From: Chrysaora quinquecirrha | Lineage: Eukaryota > Cnidaria > Scyphozoa > Semaeostomeae > Pelagiidae | Reading direction: 5' to 3' | Length of the DNA stretch: 64,000 nucleotides | NCBI GenBank assembly: GCA_014526335.1 | Contig: JACTAT010000106.1 | Coordinates: 104,325-168,324 of the forward strand | Part shown: piece after piece, positions 49,340 through 61,062 of the stretch | Layout of the letters: each line of letters opens with the position of its first letter | Numbering within the stretch: position 1 is the stretch's first letter | Made by a program: the position numbers and the translations under genes | Notes under the pieces: generated by a model | The model's input: only the letters and a program-made list of their open reading frames with translations | Databases searched by the model: none | Told to the model about the DNA's origin: nothing

Positions 49340-50290
49340 TGCCATTCCCCCCCTGTTTGCAAGGAAGATGGTTTTCCTTCTGTCCGTTGAAGTTTGAAGA
49401 CCTGGCATGCCCCGAAACACATGCTGGCAACGGTACTGGTCTAGTTGGGTTCGGGAGAGCTTGCTGGGGAAACGCTGCTGGCCCCTTTTGATCCTGAAGA
49501 TCTGACTTGGTGAACGTTTTTTTTCCGCTTGTGTCCCGAAAGAAGCTGGCTCGCTTTGGTCCTGAAAGTATGGTTTTGTAAAAGGAGCTGGCCCATTTGG
49601 TCTCACAGACTTTTGATGAACTATGCAGGCCCGCCTTGGTTCAGCCGACAACTCCACTTGCTTAGCAAAACGGAACTGGTCCTTTTAGGTGTTGGTGAAT
49701 TTGGGTGTAGGTCCAGGCTCGGCGAGCTTGCTCAGTGAACGGGGCGAACGGTGCTTGCCGGTTTCTTGAGCAGACAAAATGCCGTTCGCTTTTTTCCGCT
49801 CTGGCGCTTATTGGTTCTCGGCGAGCTGGCTCACTAAGGTTGTGGCCCGCTATTTCTAGAGGTGAGTTGGTTTGGCCTGTTGTTGCATGCTTGGGGTCAA
49901 AGCGTCTCGGGAAACGAAGTTGGCGAAGTGCTTGACAAACCAGAATGAGCTGGCTCGGCAAATTGAGATGGAGCTAGCCAATTTGGAGACCAGGTTAGCA
50001 TGCTCGGCTGACCCGTTTATCAGCGAAATGACTTTTCAAACACAGCTGGCCCTTGTTCCCCTTGTGAATTCAACCGAGCTCGAGCTGAGTCGGCAAACCA
50101 GGCCGGCCTCTTTTGGTCCACGCAAACTAACTCGGGGAATGGACCCACCTCAATTTGGGTCCGTCCAAATGACAAATGAGTCGACGTGGCAAAAATGAAC
50201 TTCAAGGCTAGTGGTCCGTTTGGGTCCAGTGAGCTAACTCGGCAAGTGGAGCTGGCCCATTCGGTCTTTTTGGGGTTTTAGATTTGATAA
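49340..50290. repeat. Degenerate GC-rich minisatellite between IDH1 and the OTULIN-like gene
   Basis: Words such as GAGCTGGCCCATTTGGTC, GCTGGCTCGGCAA and CTTTTGGTCC recur about every 35-65 bp with heavy divergence. The region is clearly richer in GC than its surroundings. Several frames on both strands stay open (Leu/Ala/Glu/Arg-rich), as expected from repeats. No gene is recognised from 48957 to 50570. Confidence 0.6.
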
Positions 50291-50570
50291 ATTTCATTTT
50301 TTGGGGTCTCTTATGGGCTTCTCAAAATGTGGGTCTCTTTCTTGTGGCTCAAAGAATCATTTGTTATGTTATGGTCCAATCCCATTTGGGTGGAATGGGT
50401 GGGATGGTGCAACGCATGCGGCTTTCACAGCCCATGCCCCGTGCCATTTCTCATTACAGGTGAAGTTGTTGTTGATGTTGCTGCAACTTCGTGAACTTTA
50501 TTTTCGACTGGCGAAATGCAAAATTGGGTTCAGTTTGATTTTGTTTCTTTTTAACATCTGAAAGAAGCTG

Positions 50571-51462
50571 ATGTTGAAGTTAGATCTTGACTTCTCGGCA
50601 ATAAATGTAGTATTAGGAATAACAGTAATAATTTTCTGCGTTTTGCCAATTGCTTTTTGCTGTTGGCTGAAGAAAAACAAGCGCAAGAAGAAGGCCAAGT
50701 TCAGGAAACCCAGAAATAAATCGAAAGTTGCGAAGACAGAACAAGAGGATATTTACGAGATAACATCAGATGCAGCATGTTTGCTTGAATCTACAAAGGT
50801 AACGATGCGATATGCAATCACGACAAGGTTTTAACTAGATACAGACCCTTTAGGCCTACTATTGTTATTGCTATTGATCTCAAAGCCCCCTCCCTCCAAG
50901 GCTCCAACCCAATAGCAGGCCCTTTACTTGGGGGCTTAAGCAGAATGTTTAGTATTTATGAGTAGCATAACTTTTATAAGAAGACAATTTGATGGGTCTG
51001 TTATTATAAAGGGTCTGGCATCGGCATAACCACGCCTTTTTTGTTTTGGTATTCCCTCCCTCCCCCTGGTGGGAAACTTTGTCATGCACAATTCAATTTT
51101 GGCTAAAACAATAAAAAACAATAGTCCCTATTGTTTTGAAAACAATAGCCTTCGGTGTGCAGTGTGCAAAGATTCCAGTCTGGTCCCTCCCCAACCATCA
51201 TTGGTGTCATCATATCATTGTCATCATCAACATTATTATCATTGTTGATCATCATCATCCATCACCACCATCATCGCCATCGTCAGCATCATCATGTTCA
51301 TGATCATGATCATGATCATCCTTGTCATAATCATCCTGGTCATCATCATCATCCTCATCATCATCATCATCATCATCGTCGTCATTGTCGTTGCGGTCAC
51401 TATCATCATTGTTATCATCCATCAACATCATCATGATCATCAACATTATTATCATCATTATT

Positions 51463-51494
<32 letters not shown>

Positions 51495-54400
51495 AGTTGT
51501 TGTTGTCATTATTGTCATTATCATCATCGTCATCCTTGTCATCATCGTCATCATCTTCCTGGTTGGCTGTCATTATCACCATCTCTCTGCGAGGCACGAT
51601 CATTTATCTAAAAATTCCCTTGCAACGTATGTATTTTACAATAGTCTCCCTGAATCAAGTGTTATTCTTGTGTTTATTGCATTTGCTTTTTTTCTAGAAC
51701 TCTGATTCCGGAGAGAAGTGTACTTCACTTGTTGGCAAAGTTTTGCAATGTGTTGCTCTAAGAGAAAGCCAGAGAGAAACAAGCAAAGTTAATAATATTC
51801 AAATAGAAAACATGAGAAAGAAGGATAAAAACAAGAACAAAAAAGACACATACAGTAACTCTAATACAAAAGATTCTCCAGACACTACAAAGACAGAGAA
51901 GAAATCAGTTTTTCAAAAGTTTTTGTGTCATAAGCCAAGAAATCATCAAATTGATGACTCTACCACCTATCACTGGATTACAGATGATGAGGATGGTAGT
52001 GAAAAAAGGGTCAGAAGAAGTAGTAGTGCTACCACAACTTCTTCCAAGAAAAGCAGTTTCTCCTCTGAATCAGTGGGCTCATCTTTTGAAGACCTTGGGA
52101 AATATTCTAGACCAAAGGCAAGCAAAGGAAGAGTACAAGAAAAGCAGACTGCAAATGTTGGTGCTTTTCAACAGTCTGATCCTAAAGGACCTGTGACAAG
52201 AAGTAGGGCCAATCAAAACAAGGGAGTATCAAGGGACAGAGAGCTTAGAGACCCAACAGAAAGCTCTTCGAAGAAAAATGATTTTGAGGATATTATTACT
52301 GCTGAACCTTACAGCAGACATTCTCCTGGAAATTGGAAAGCTGTGGTGGAAGCAAAAACCAGTACAAAACATCATGATCCTAACCAGGTGAAAACTGACC
52401 CTGATTCAAAAACTGAGAAAAGAGAACTTTATAACGATTTAAATGGCTCGAATGTTAATGGGCAAAAGAGAAGACCAGCTTTAGAAGAAGCGGAAATGCT
52501 TCAGAAAACAAAAGTTGAAACAGAAAAGGCAACAGGTAGAGGTTCAAATGGAGGTGTAAAGAGAAGACCTGAAAAAGAATATTACGTGCCACCTAGTGCA
52601 AGGGGAAATGCTGCTTTGAATAAAAAAATAGTTGAAGAATTAAAAGAAGCTTCAATGGATCTGCCTGAAGTTCCTAGTAAGTCAGAACATTTCAAAGTAG
52701 AAAAACTTGGAAGTCGAGAAACTTCTTTGTTGGTTCAGAATATTGATGATAAAAAATTGAAAATGCAGGACTTTCCCAAGAATGAAAAAGGCAAAATTGA
52801 CTCTCAAGATAGTGCCAGAAAGATAGAAAATAGGTTGGAATACAAATCAGCTTCAGTTTGTGAGTGTCGGGATTTTGAAGCTGAAACAACAGGCAATGCT
52901 AATTTCTTACTGAATGAAAGGACAACAATATTGGACGCATCAACACAGAGAGAAAATAGAGTTCTTTCAGAAAGATCAATTGACGATAGGTCTCCATTCT
53001 CACCCAAGTTTGAAAGTATTACAACTGAGTTCAAAAACCTGGGAGATTACGAGAACTTATTAGTGAATGAAAAACCTATATTCTATCAGAAATCACTCTC
53101 AGAGGGCGCTCAGAACACTGATCAATGGTCATTTAGAAGTGAGAAGATCTCAGTCTCGAAAAGTGACAGTAGATGTTTCTCAGAAGCTGTGAGACAGGAA
53201 TTTTTACAGAATTCGCCCAACTATGAGAATGTAAAGGACAGGACATTTAAAGGTGATGATTCCAGTGATAGAGAAAAACCTCTACGAAATGCACAAGACG
53301 AGGGAGTCTGCTCAGTCTCCATTTCTTCAAAGAGAAGAGATGCTGATAAACTCGTTTTGGCTACAGAGAAGGAAATTAAAAGGGGAGCAGATAAATTTTA
53401 TGGAAGTAAAAGGAATTTCAAGCACACGAGCGTTAGTGATCCAATTCTAATCGATGATTATGCTGCACAGGAATGGAAAGGAAATACCGTTAAAGCTGAT
53501 AAAATACGGAGGGTAATGCTATTATAATTTATGATTTTTAAAAGAATGCAGCGGACTTGTTATGGTCAGAGTGTTTGCAAAGTGTTGTGGATTTTCTGAA
53601 CGCAACAGTCTTGATATCGCCTGAAAGTCAGGCGAAGCTATTGTCAGAGGGTGGGGAGTGTGACATTCGCCTTCTGAAGAAGTCAAAATTGCCGAAATCA
53701 GGGACAATTTTTGTTAATACTTAAGAGCAATCGTAAAAAAAATGCCAGTTGTAGGGGGGTGGGGGCGTAAGCTTACCGGTACGCCGCTACAGAGCACCCG
53801 GTACATGGTGCGACAGGCCAAAAATTGACCCGGTACGGTACAAACACAATCGGTATATGATATAGTTGAAAAATCAAAACCACTACATGCATACGCGTGA
53901 AAACTGGTACACTGGTACATTGTCACAAATGCTGACCGATACTCTTGCAAAAAAGCTGGTACACCGGTAGATTTATCATTGCTGCCACCTTCACAATTGT
54001 TAATTTAAACAGTGAGAAAATCACCTGTAACAATTTGAGCAGATTTAAGAGTCAAACCTCACTTGTACCTCAAATAGCGAATACTCGAGTTAGCAGTTTT
54101 TAGTTGTCTTGCCTTGAGCCCTTTCGGTTTTGAGCCCTCACTTGCTTGATAACCTGACCTAGATATTACCGTTGTCTTTTCAGGGGTATAATGCAATTAA
54201 AGCTGAAACTGGTTACGAATACATCAGGCGAATACGAGGCGATAATTATTGTGCGATTCGAGCAGTTTTATTCAAAACACTCTCTGCTGGTATCGACATT
54301 CTGGCAAGGTTTCATGATGTTGGGGACATCACGGAGGTACTGCTTTTGTCAGCTTTTTCTGTCAACGAAATTTCCTTTTTATGATATAAGTTGGTTAGTA

Positions 54401-57400
54401 AATCCATGTTCAGAGACTTTCATTTTTGACTTCAAAGCTGTGGCAAAACTAGGAGACATGTCGCAGGCGATTTTGTATTCGGCATGTCCCCCGAGTCACA
54501 GAGACAAGAAATGTTTCTGTTTCCCCCAGAAGCATTTGCGTGTCTTGCTTTAAGTTTTCGAAGTGGCTAAAGTGGGAGACATCGAGGTGACATGTTACAT
54601 GCAACAGCGCGACATGTCTCCTAGTTCAGTCAGTCCATAAGCCTGCCGGTACACGTGACTTGAAGTTAATGTCGAGAGCCTTGTCAAGAATTTCTTTGGT
54701 TACCGCCAAAATACGTTTCATCAAACTGAATGCAATTTAAACAGTGGTAGAAAATTTCGACAAACCTATCGTAACAGTTTGCCGAAAAGAGCATGTTCGA
54801 ACCTGTTCGTATTTTGGAACTGTAGAACAAATCTAGGACTTGTACAGGCATTAGGGAGTCTAGTTGGTCTATTCGTGAAATGATAGCATTTGGTAGATAA
54901 CGAAAATGTGAGATAAATTGTTTGTAATATTTTGCTATTGGCCAGCAAGTTCCTTTAATACTTACTATAATTTAATACTCTGTTAATTTCATACTGTTTT
55001 CGACGAAGTGCCGAATGTGGATGCTGCTAGGCTGTCGTAAACGTTCAAACATTGTTTGTAAAACATTTGAGATTTCCTTTGCAAGCGATGTTTGACCTTT
55101 TGGCCACGTCGCAAAACATTGCTCCACAAGCAGAATTGCTAAACAATTCTTTTGAAAAGCTTTAAAAGAACCTTTTTTGGTTGTGACAAGCAGAAATTAC
55201 TAGAAGAGCAATATTTTGCGACGTTGCCAAACGGGACAATATTTTGTTTGACAAGCAATTTTCAGATGTTTGACGAACAATGTTTGATCGTTTGTTCGGG
55301 GCCTTAGGATGTTTAAAAGGCTACCACAGCGTGTCATTCTGCGCGATCTCTTTCATCGAGCCACATCTCCGCTTTTGCGTCGTTCAGATTATTCCCTAGC
55401 GCAGCGTCTGTGCCATCGGACAGAATCGTGCTGGTTTGTCCCAGGGCTTAAGTTTCTCGTATTGGTAAAGTCGGGTGTACCTGATGAAAAATTCCGCAGC
55501 GATCTTTTTTGTCCTAGGGCCTCGAATCCTTTCGGTGGCCCTACATCAGTGATTTAACATTGATTTGTTTTATCAATATAGCTAACTTATGCCAACATTT
55601 AGCGTTACTTTGTTCTTTTTAGCTTCCGTTCCTCCTGCTAGCTGATCATTATGATTGGATCAATCAATGGAGCTTTGCAAATAGAATCGATCTGTTGAAC
55701 CATTCTGTTACCGATACCTTGGCGGATTGTTTGGCTAAACTCAAGAATGCTGTAAGTAGCATTTTCAGTGCATTTCTTATGCAGAAAAACGGCTGTTCTA
55801 GTGATGGTATAAAGTATGAATTTTATCTGAAGATGGCCTTAGGCGAGAACTTTTTAATATCCTAAAATTGTTTATCTTTAACATTTTATTTAACTTACCA
55901 CCCCTAGCTTCAACTACCTTCTAACCTAATGTCATTGTTTTAAACAGCTGGAACATTTTGGGTTCGCCTTAACCGAGTTGTGTTGTAGTTTCAAGAGCTC
56001 GCATGGAAAAACTGAGCTTATGAAAAAAATTTTTCGCCTCAACTTTTTAAGTCCTGGCCAAACGATCAAACATTGTCGGTCAAACATTTGAGAGCAATGC
56101 TTGACCGTTTGCCTACGTCGCAAAACATTTTTTGTGGAATTACAGTTTAAAACAATGAAATGTAATCTACACGGCCAAAGAAAAGCAGAGCTTGCTTGGA
56201 CCGCTACAAAACTAACAAAACTAATAACAAAATATTCAGTTCTAGCATAGTCATAAGAAAATAATAGGACTAAAATTCTAGAAGATTGCTCTTTTGAAAT
56301 TTACTTGACAAACAGAGTTTGCTTAGCAATGTTCTTTAAAAACTTCAAAACAGTTGATGAATTCAACAAGCAAAATATGTTTCTGCAACAAGATTATTAC
56401 CCGAGTCGCAGTTATCGCTATTAAATTTAAGTGCTGGAAGCTTGACCTAACTTCTTGATTGACGAATATCAAGAAGTCCCCGTCTGAAGCGAACAACAAC
56501 AGCAATTAGATTCAATATGAGCGAAAGTTAGGGACTTGGCGCAAGTCTATTTTGCAACGTGACCATTTTGGCCTCGGCTACGTATTTGTTTAAAAAGCTT
56601 CAGTTGCCTGACCATGACGAACGATATTTGATCGATTGACCAGGGCCTAATACTTTCTATATCTTTATCAAAGTACTTAGTTCTTGGATTCAAGCTTTTG
56701 TGTTTCATGAACTCTTATCTTTTAAATGAAGGTGAAAAGAAGTTGCTCATGCTCTGGCGATGTCGAAGGCTACAAAATAGCACTAGATTTAATGAATGGT
56801 GATCCAGAACATGAAGTCAAATTATTCGAGGCTATGAAATTTCTTATGTTGTACAGCAGTATAAAACTATATAATTCGATGCACTCAGAAGATGACGTTA
56901 AGATGCTTCCTATGTTACTATTTGCCAGAGATACATCTCAAAATCCACAATCGTTTATGAGAAATCATCTTAATCATGTTGGAGACTCAGCAGGATTTGA
57001 CCAGGTTGGTTGAAATTTTTTGTTGTATTCAGACCGTTTTTACCTAGTGTCTAAATAAGTCCCCCTAGTTTCACCTAATGTCTAAATTTTGAATATCTTT
57101 CAGGCCGATTTGGGTGCTAGCTTCAGATTAGTGACTATAGTCTTTGAGCAGTGCGAAGTTTCAAGCTTTCGAGAAACAGAGGAAACGAAACATCTTTGTA
57201 CATACTTAAAAGCGTTTTTGTCTGACACCCTTCAGAGCATTAACGCCAGAAACAGACCGAAATATTTTACTAAGGGGGGAATTTATACCCTAATGCGCAT
57301 CAAAATGTACCAATCAGAAAATGAAGTCGAACTGTGTTTTAAGTACTAATCAGCTTGCGAAAAACAGCGGGAAGACCAATAGAATTAATTGGTTTAAATT

Positions 57401-58006
57401 TGTTCACTTGAACTTGATTTGAATTAGTATGTTTCAACTACTATCGTAAATACCAATTTTAAGTATCGAAATATGAGTGAATCACTGTAAGTGAGAAAAC
57501 GAACTGTTTCTGTCTACACAGAACCGGCCTTTTGGTTTTGATGTGGAAAGATTCCAGTACTCGAAGTAAAACAGAAATCTTGCTTTGCCAATGATTTGAA
57601 AACAATCCTCGCTGTAATTTTTCCACATAGAAAATGTGTCGTCAGGTTTATTTTCATAGTCTAAAGAGAAAACTCTAATGCTATGACTGTTTTTTTAGCA
57701 TCCAAGACAAATTTTCCATAAAATTTGCTGCCAGACTCGGTATGATGTAGCTTCCCTAAATTTAGGTCCTGTTAATTGATATAGTGAATGTAGAAATTAG
57801 AACTTTGTTTCTTTTTCTTTTAGCTTGAAATGATGCTACTTGGACATACTTTGAAAATCATCGTTAAAGTTATGCGTCTTCATCATGTCGACGAACCCGA
57901 CTTTATTGCCGAATTCTCAGACGATCCTCCCGACGAGGTTGACGAGTCCATATTTATCGTCGCCGAAGATGACCGACATTATAATGTCTTATCGGAAGAC
58001 ATTTAG
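50571..58006 (+). CDS. OTULIN: Membrane-anchored OTULIN-like linear-ubiquitin deubiquitinase
   Basis: Six exons: 50571-50798, 51698-53512, 54184-54336, 55623-55751, 56732-57004, 57824-58006 (TAG), all phase 0, 926 residues. OTULIN hydrolyses Met1-linked ubiquitin chains. The catalytic Cys lies in RGDNYCAIRAVLF (about C704), and His and Asn lie in AEDDRHYN (about H918 and N920). LFEAMKFLMLYSSIKLYN and LLFARDTSQNPQSFMRNHLN match the family core. Residues 10-33 form a hydrophobic helix followed by a Lys/Arg-rich stretch, predicting an N-terminal anchor with the enzyme in the cytosol. This is the layout of vertebrate OTULINL, which is reported to be catalytically dead. A long charged, Ser/Lys/Glu-rich, probably disordered region (residues 77 to about 650, nearly all one exon) separates anchor and enzyme. 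It ends SEDI, not the PDZ-binding ETSL of human OTULIN. It could equally be named an OTULIN/OTULINL ancestor. Confidence 0.9.
51190..51560. repeat. (ATC)n microsatellite in intron 1 of the OTULIN-like gene
   Basis: Imperfect ATC/CATCAT repeats with CATGATCATGATC islands. Open frames on both strands here (His-rich, Ile-rich, Asp-rich) are repeat by-products. Confidence 0.88.
54385..54645. mobile_element. Foldback element related to 28308-28513
   Basis: It contains GGAGACATGTCGCAGGCG and, near its right end, CGACATGTCTCCTAGTTCAG, inverted. The copy at 28308 shares GACATGTCTCCTAGTTTAGC. It lies in an OTULIN-like intron. Confidence 0.5.
55025..55310. mobile_element. K-family foldback element
   Basis: It starts GTAAACGTTCAAACATTGTT and ends TGTTTGATCGTTTGTTCGGG GCCTTA. 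It has inner CGCAAAACATTGCTCCACAA and inverted ATATTTTGTTTGACAAGCAA words. Confidence 0.65.
56050..56655. mobile_element. K-family element, apparently interrupted by a U-family fragment
   Basis: The left arm GTCCTGGCCAAACGATCAAA and the right arm TTTGATCGATTGACCAGGGC are K-family ends. About 56394-56560 holds U-family words (GAGTCGCAGTTATCGCTATT and GCGAAAGTTAGGGACTTGG), suggesting a nested insertion. It lies just before OTULIN-like exon 56732. Confidence 0.5.
57130..57420. mobile_element. S-family element, left part
   Basis: It contains ACATACTTAAAAGCGTTTTT, GTCTGACACCCTTCAGAGCA and CGCCAGAAACAGACCGAAAT as in other S copies. The right arm is weak or lost. Confidence 0.45.
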
Positions 58007-58274
58007 GCCATTCTTCAAACATCACAACATAGTGGAACAGTAAAGAATTTTAGAATAATTTCAATTTTTCAGTTCTTGTTTTGTTTCCCAGAATTATTTA
58101 TACCAGATCTATATGTAATAATTTTGTACATTTTATATTTTCCCTCGGGAAGCACTGTACCCAGAAAGGAATCGGTCTTGCTTGGTCAAAAGCTGTGCCA
58201 GCTGAGTAATCACCAACCGAACTTTGCTGCCGAAAGTGCGGTAATTTTCAAGTTATCAATGAGCAACACAAACC

Positions 58275-58690
58275 TCACTCTAGCGAATCTATAATCGCTA
58301 CTGTGGTGGATAATCACTACTGTGGTGGTACTATTTGCGTACTGTGGTGGCAGTTTTGGCGTACTGTGGTGGATTTTGTGGTTTTTTCTTGCTTGATCTA
58401 TAGAGTTTGCTATGATTTCGTATTCACCACATAAAGCATAATAACCCACCACAAGTAGTGATTATCCACCACAGTACGCAAAAACTACCACCACAGTACG
58501 CAAATAGTACCGCCACAGTAGTGATTATCCACCACAGTACTCCAAAACTGCCACCACCGCAAGCATAGTAACCAACCACAAGTAGTGATTATCCACCACA
58601 GTACGCAGAAACTACCACCACAGTATGCAAATAGTACCACCACAATAGTGATTATCCACCACAGTAGTGATTATAGATTCGCTAGCGTGA
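58275..58690. mobile_element. Foldback element made of CCACCACAGTA iterations
   Basis: The ends TCACTCTAGCGAATCTATAA and TTATAGATTCGCTAGCGTGA are inverted. The left arm has four TACTGTGGTGG words and the right arm about eight CCACCACAGTA words. Most are followed by CGCAAA or AGTGATTAT. The element follows the OTULIN-like stop by 270 bp. Confidence 0.8.
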
Positions 58691-58744
58691 ACCTATAATG
58701 ATTCATTTACAAATCGTACAAAAATAACGAAAAGTGCTTCCGTA

Positions 58745-59025
58745 AGGCCCTGGCCTGGCCAACCATCAAACATTGTTTGTCAAACATTTGAAATTTGCTT
58801 ATCAAGCAGAATGTTTATCGTTTGGCTACGTCGCAAAACATTGGTCGTTAAACATTTTTTGTTCGCGTCAAGCCTTAAAAAATGTGCTTTTTAAGTACTT
58901 AAAAATATCCTGCAACTAATTAAGATTATTTTGCTTGTCAAGCAATGTTTTGCGACGTGATCAAACGTTCAAACATTGTTTTGTAGCCTAATATCAGATC
59001 GTTGATCGTTTGGCCAGTGCCTCAG
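58745..59025. mobile_element. K-family foldback element
   Basis: The left end GGCCAACCATCAAACATTGT and the right end GATCGTTTGGCCAGTGCCT are inverted. Inner TGGCTACGTCGCAAAACATT and TGTTTTGCGACGTGATCAAA are also inverted. Confidence 0.7.
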
Positions 59026-59231
59026 TGTTTGGATTTACAGACTTACATTCTTGATTTCGGTGACTCTCGGGTTTGTCCAGGTCAACCCGAGGTCAACCAC
59101 CCTGCTAGACTGAAGCCAGGGCAATTACAACAAATGTGTACTGTTTGTCACACCAGATTTGTCAATTGTCGATATTTGCAGATGTTTAGGTATGCCAGAT
59201 GCAGATGTATATGTGATCCTTGAGCATACCA

Positions 59232-59990
59232 CAAGGCCCTGGCGAAATGATCAAACATTGTTTGTCAAACATTTGAAATTCGTTTCCCAATCAACGTTTG
59301 AACGTTTGAACACGTCACAAACACTGCTTCTTAAGCACAAACAAGAAGCAAAATTCGTTGTTTACTGTAAAATCAGTTTTTGCTACCCAAGCAAAAACGT
59401 TTGATGAGGAATGTTTTGTGACGTGGCCATACATGCGAATATTCCTGATAAGAAAAGTTAAAATGTTTCACCCCGGGGGGGGGGGTACTTCAATGTGTCC
59501 ATGATTAGACGTGAATCTGGACTTTGACAAAAGGACCCATTTGTATGATAGGATTTTCAAGGATTTCTGACCCATTTGCATGAAAATCGGGAAATTTCAA
59601 GCCCTTGTGTATGAGTTTGGTTGATTTTAAAACCCTTTTACAGTGCTAGAATTCACGAAAAGTCTCGCAAAATCGAATCTGACGGCGATTTTTGCAATCA
59701 ATGTGACCGAGCTCGGTTGTTGCTGTTAATTCATCGTTTCAAAAGCAAAAAACACAGTAGAAAGGTTATCAGCCACTTTGCGGTAAATCATAATGGGACC
59801 TATTGGTAAGAAAATCCTAAAATACCAACCCATCAACCAGAATCTAGCAGAATATCAGACCCATGTGTAGAGAAATTTCAGTCGAAAAAACCCATCCATA
59901 TGAGCGGCACGTCAAGTATGTCTACATATTGAAGTACCCCCCACCCCCTCCGGGTGTTTGACAAACGACATTTGGTCGTTCGGTGGTAAT
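59232..59990. mobile_element. K-family element containing CCCGGG copy F
   Basis: The outer K element starts GGCCCTGGCGAAATGATCAA and resumes at 59955 with TGTTTGACAAACGACATTTG. The nested element spans 59472-59954 with ends CCCGGGGGGGGGGG and CCCCCTCCGGG. It is flanked by TGTTTCAC (59464-59471) and TGTTTGAC (59955-59962). GACCCATTTG words repeat inside it. Confidence 0.75.
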
Positions 59991-60227
59991 TACAGTATGA
60001 TTATTGCGACATAGTGAGTTATTGATAAAGACATATAAAGATCATCAATCCAAATAGGCATCATTTTGTTGTGAAAATCTTTGTAATCGTATTGTTAAAG
60101 GGAACGCACTCTGTATGTTGTAGTTGTAGCAAGTCTCTTTTGTTTGTGATGAAATGAAATGAAATGTGACCATTGTGAACGATCTTTGAGTCCGGTTGCA
60201 GAATCATGAAAGTTGGAATAGGTCAGC

Positions 60228-60425
60228 AATGATGATCATCAGTAATCATTGATAATTTTCAAAGAGGCAGAGTTCTTTTCACTTATCACTGATAATTGAT
60301 GATCACTGATCACTGACGATCACTGATCACTGATGATCACTGATCAATGACGATCATTTATCACTGATGATCCCTGATCACTGACGATCACTTATCACTG
60401 ATGATCACTGATTAGTGATAATTTC
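60228..60425. repeat. GATCACTGA iteration, foldback-like
   Basis: ATGATCACTGATCACTGACG-type units repeat about ten times. Flanking TAATCATTGATAATTTTC and GATTAGTGATAATTTCTGAA resemble each other. It is dense in GATC and TGATCA palindromes. Confidence 0.75.
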
Positions 60426-61062
60426 TGAAAAAAATATTGGGAGTCTCCCCTGTAATTCAGCATTAGTTGTCATAAAGAAGTTGAATGTCTGCGTTTTTCC
60501 TGCTAAAATGGCAGTTCAATTTCGCATGTTTTTCACTCATTTACACAAAAGCAACATTGCCGTTTACTGTTGTGCTTACAGCTACTTCACGGAGCCATTT
60601 CTTGATCTCAGTCTGATAAGAACTTTTTTCTGGCGTCTAGCGAAGTCAGTCAGGCAAACGTAAAATGAGCCCCTGTTTATTTTGGCCCCCTTTGAAGTTT
60701 CAAGCCTTGTTGACCCCCCGAAATTCCTTTTGGACTTCAAAACAAAGCCAAAGAACAGCAACAACAACATTAGTGCATTTGGGGCGAGAAAGAGAAGAGA
60801 AGTGAAGACATGGTTCATGGCGGCTTGCAGTGAGTAACATGGTTCAGTTTCAGTGTCTCATAACAAATAAGAAGAAAGTGGCATATTCCAAATAACGTAT
60901 TAGCTATTTTATTTAGCTTTGATCTTATTTTACTTGATAACTCCTACTTTTCTGACTGAGTGCCTCATAAAGTGGGATATTTTGCGCCTGATTCTGTGGC
61001 CTCCTAGCCTGTATTTGGAAGAACAGATAGGCCCAAGACGCTAGAAAGCAGAACCTTTCAAA

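Noticed and set aside
49262..50205. Overlapping 60-131-codon frames on both strands
   Set aside because: They fall in a degenerate GC-rich minisatellite. There is no conserved motif and both strands are equally open.
51255..51611. Met-, His- and Asp-rich frames on both strands
   Set aside because: They are by-products of the ATC microsatellite in intron 1 of the OTULIN-like gene.
58275..58690. CRISPR-like array of CCACCACAGTA repeats
   Set aside because: The repeats are too short and occur in both orientations as a foldback. The spacers are themselves repeated, and the genome is eukaryotic.
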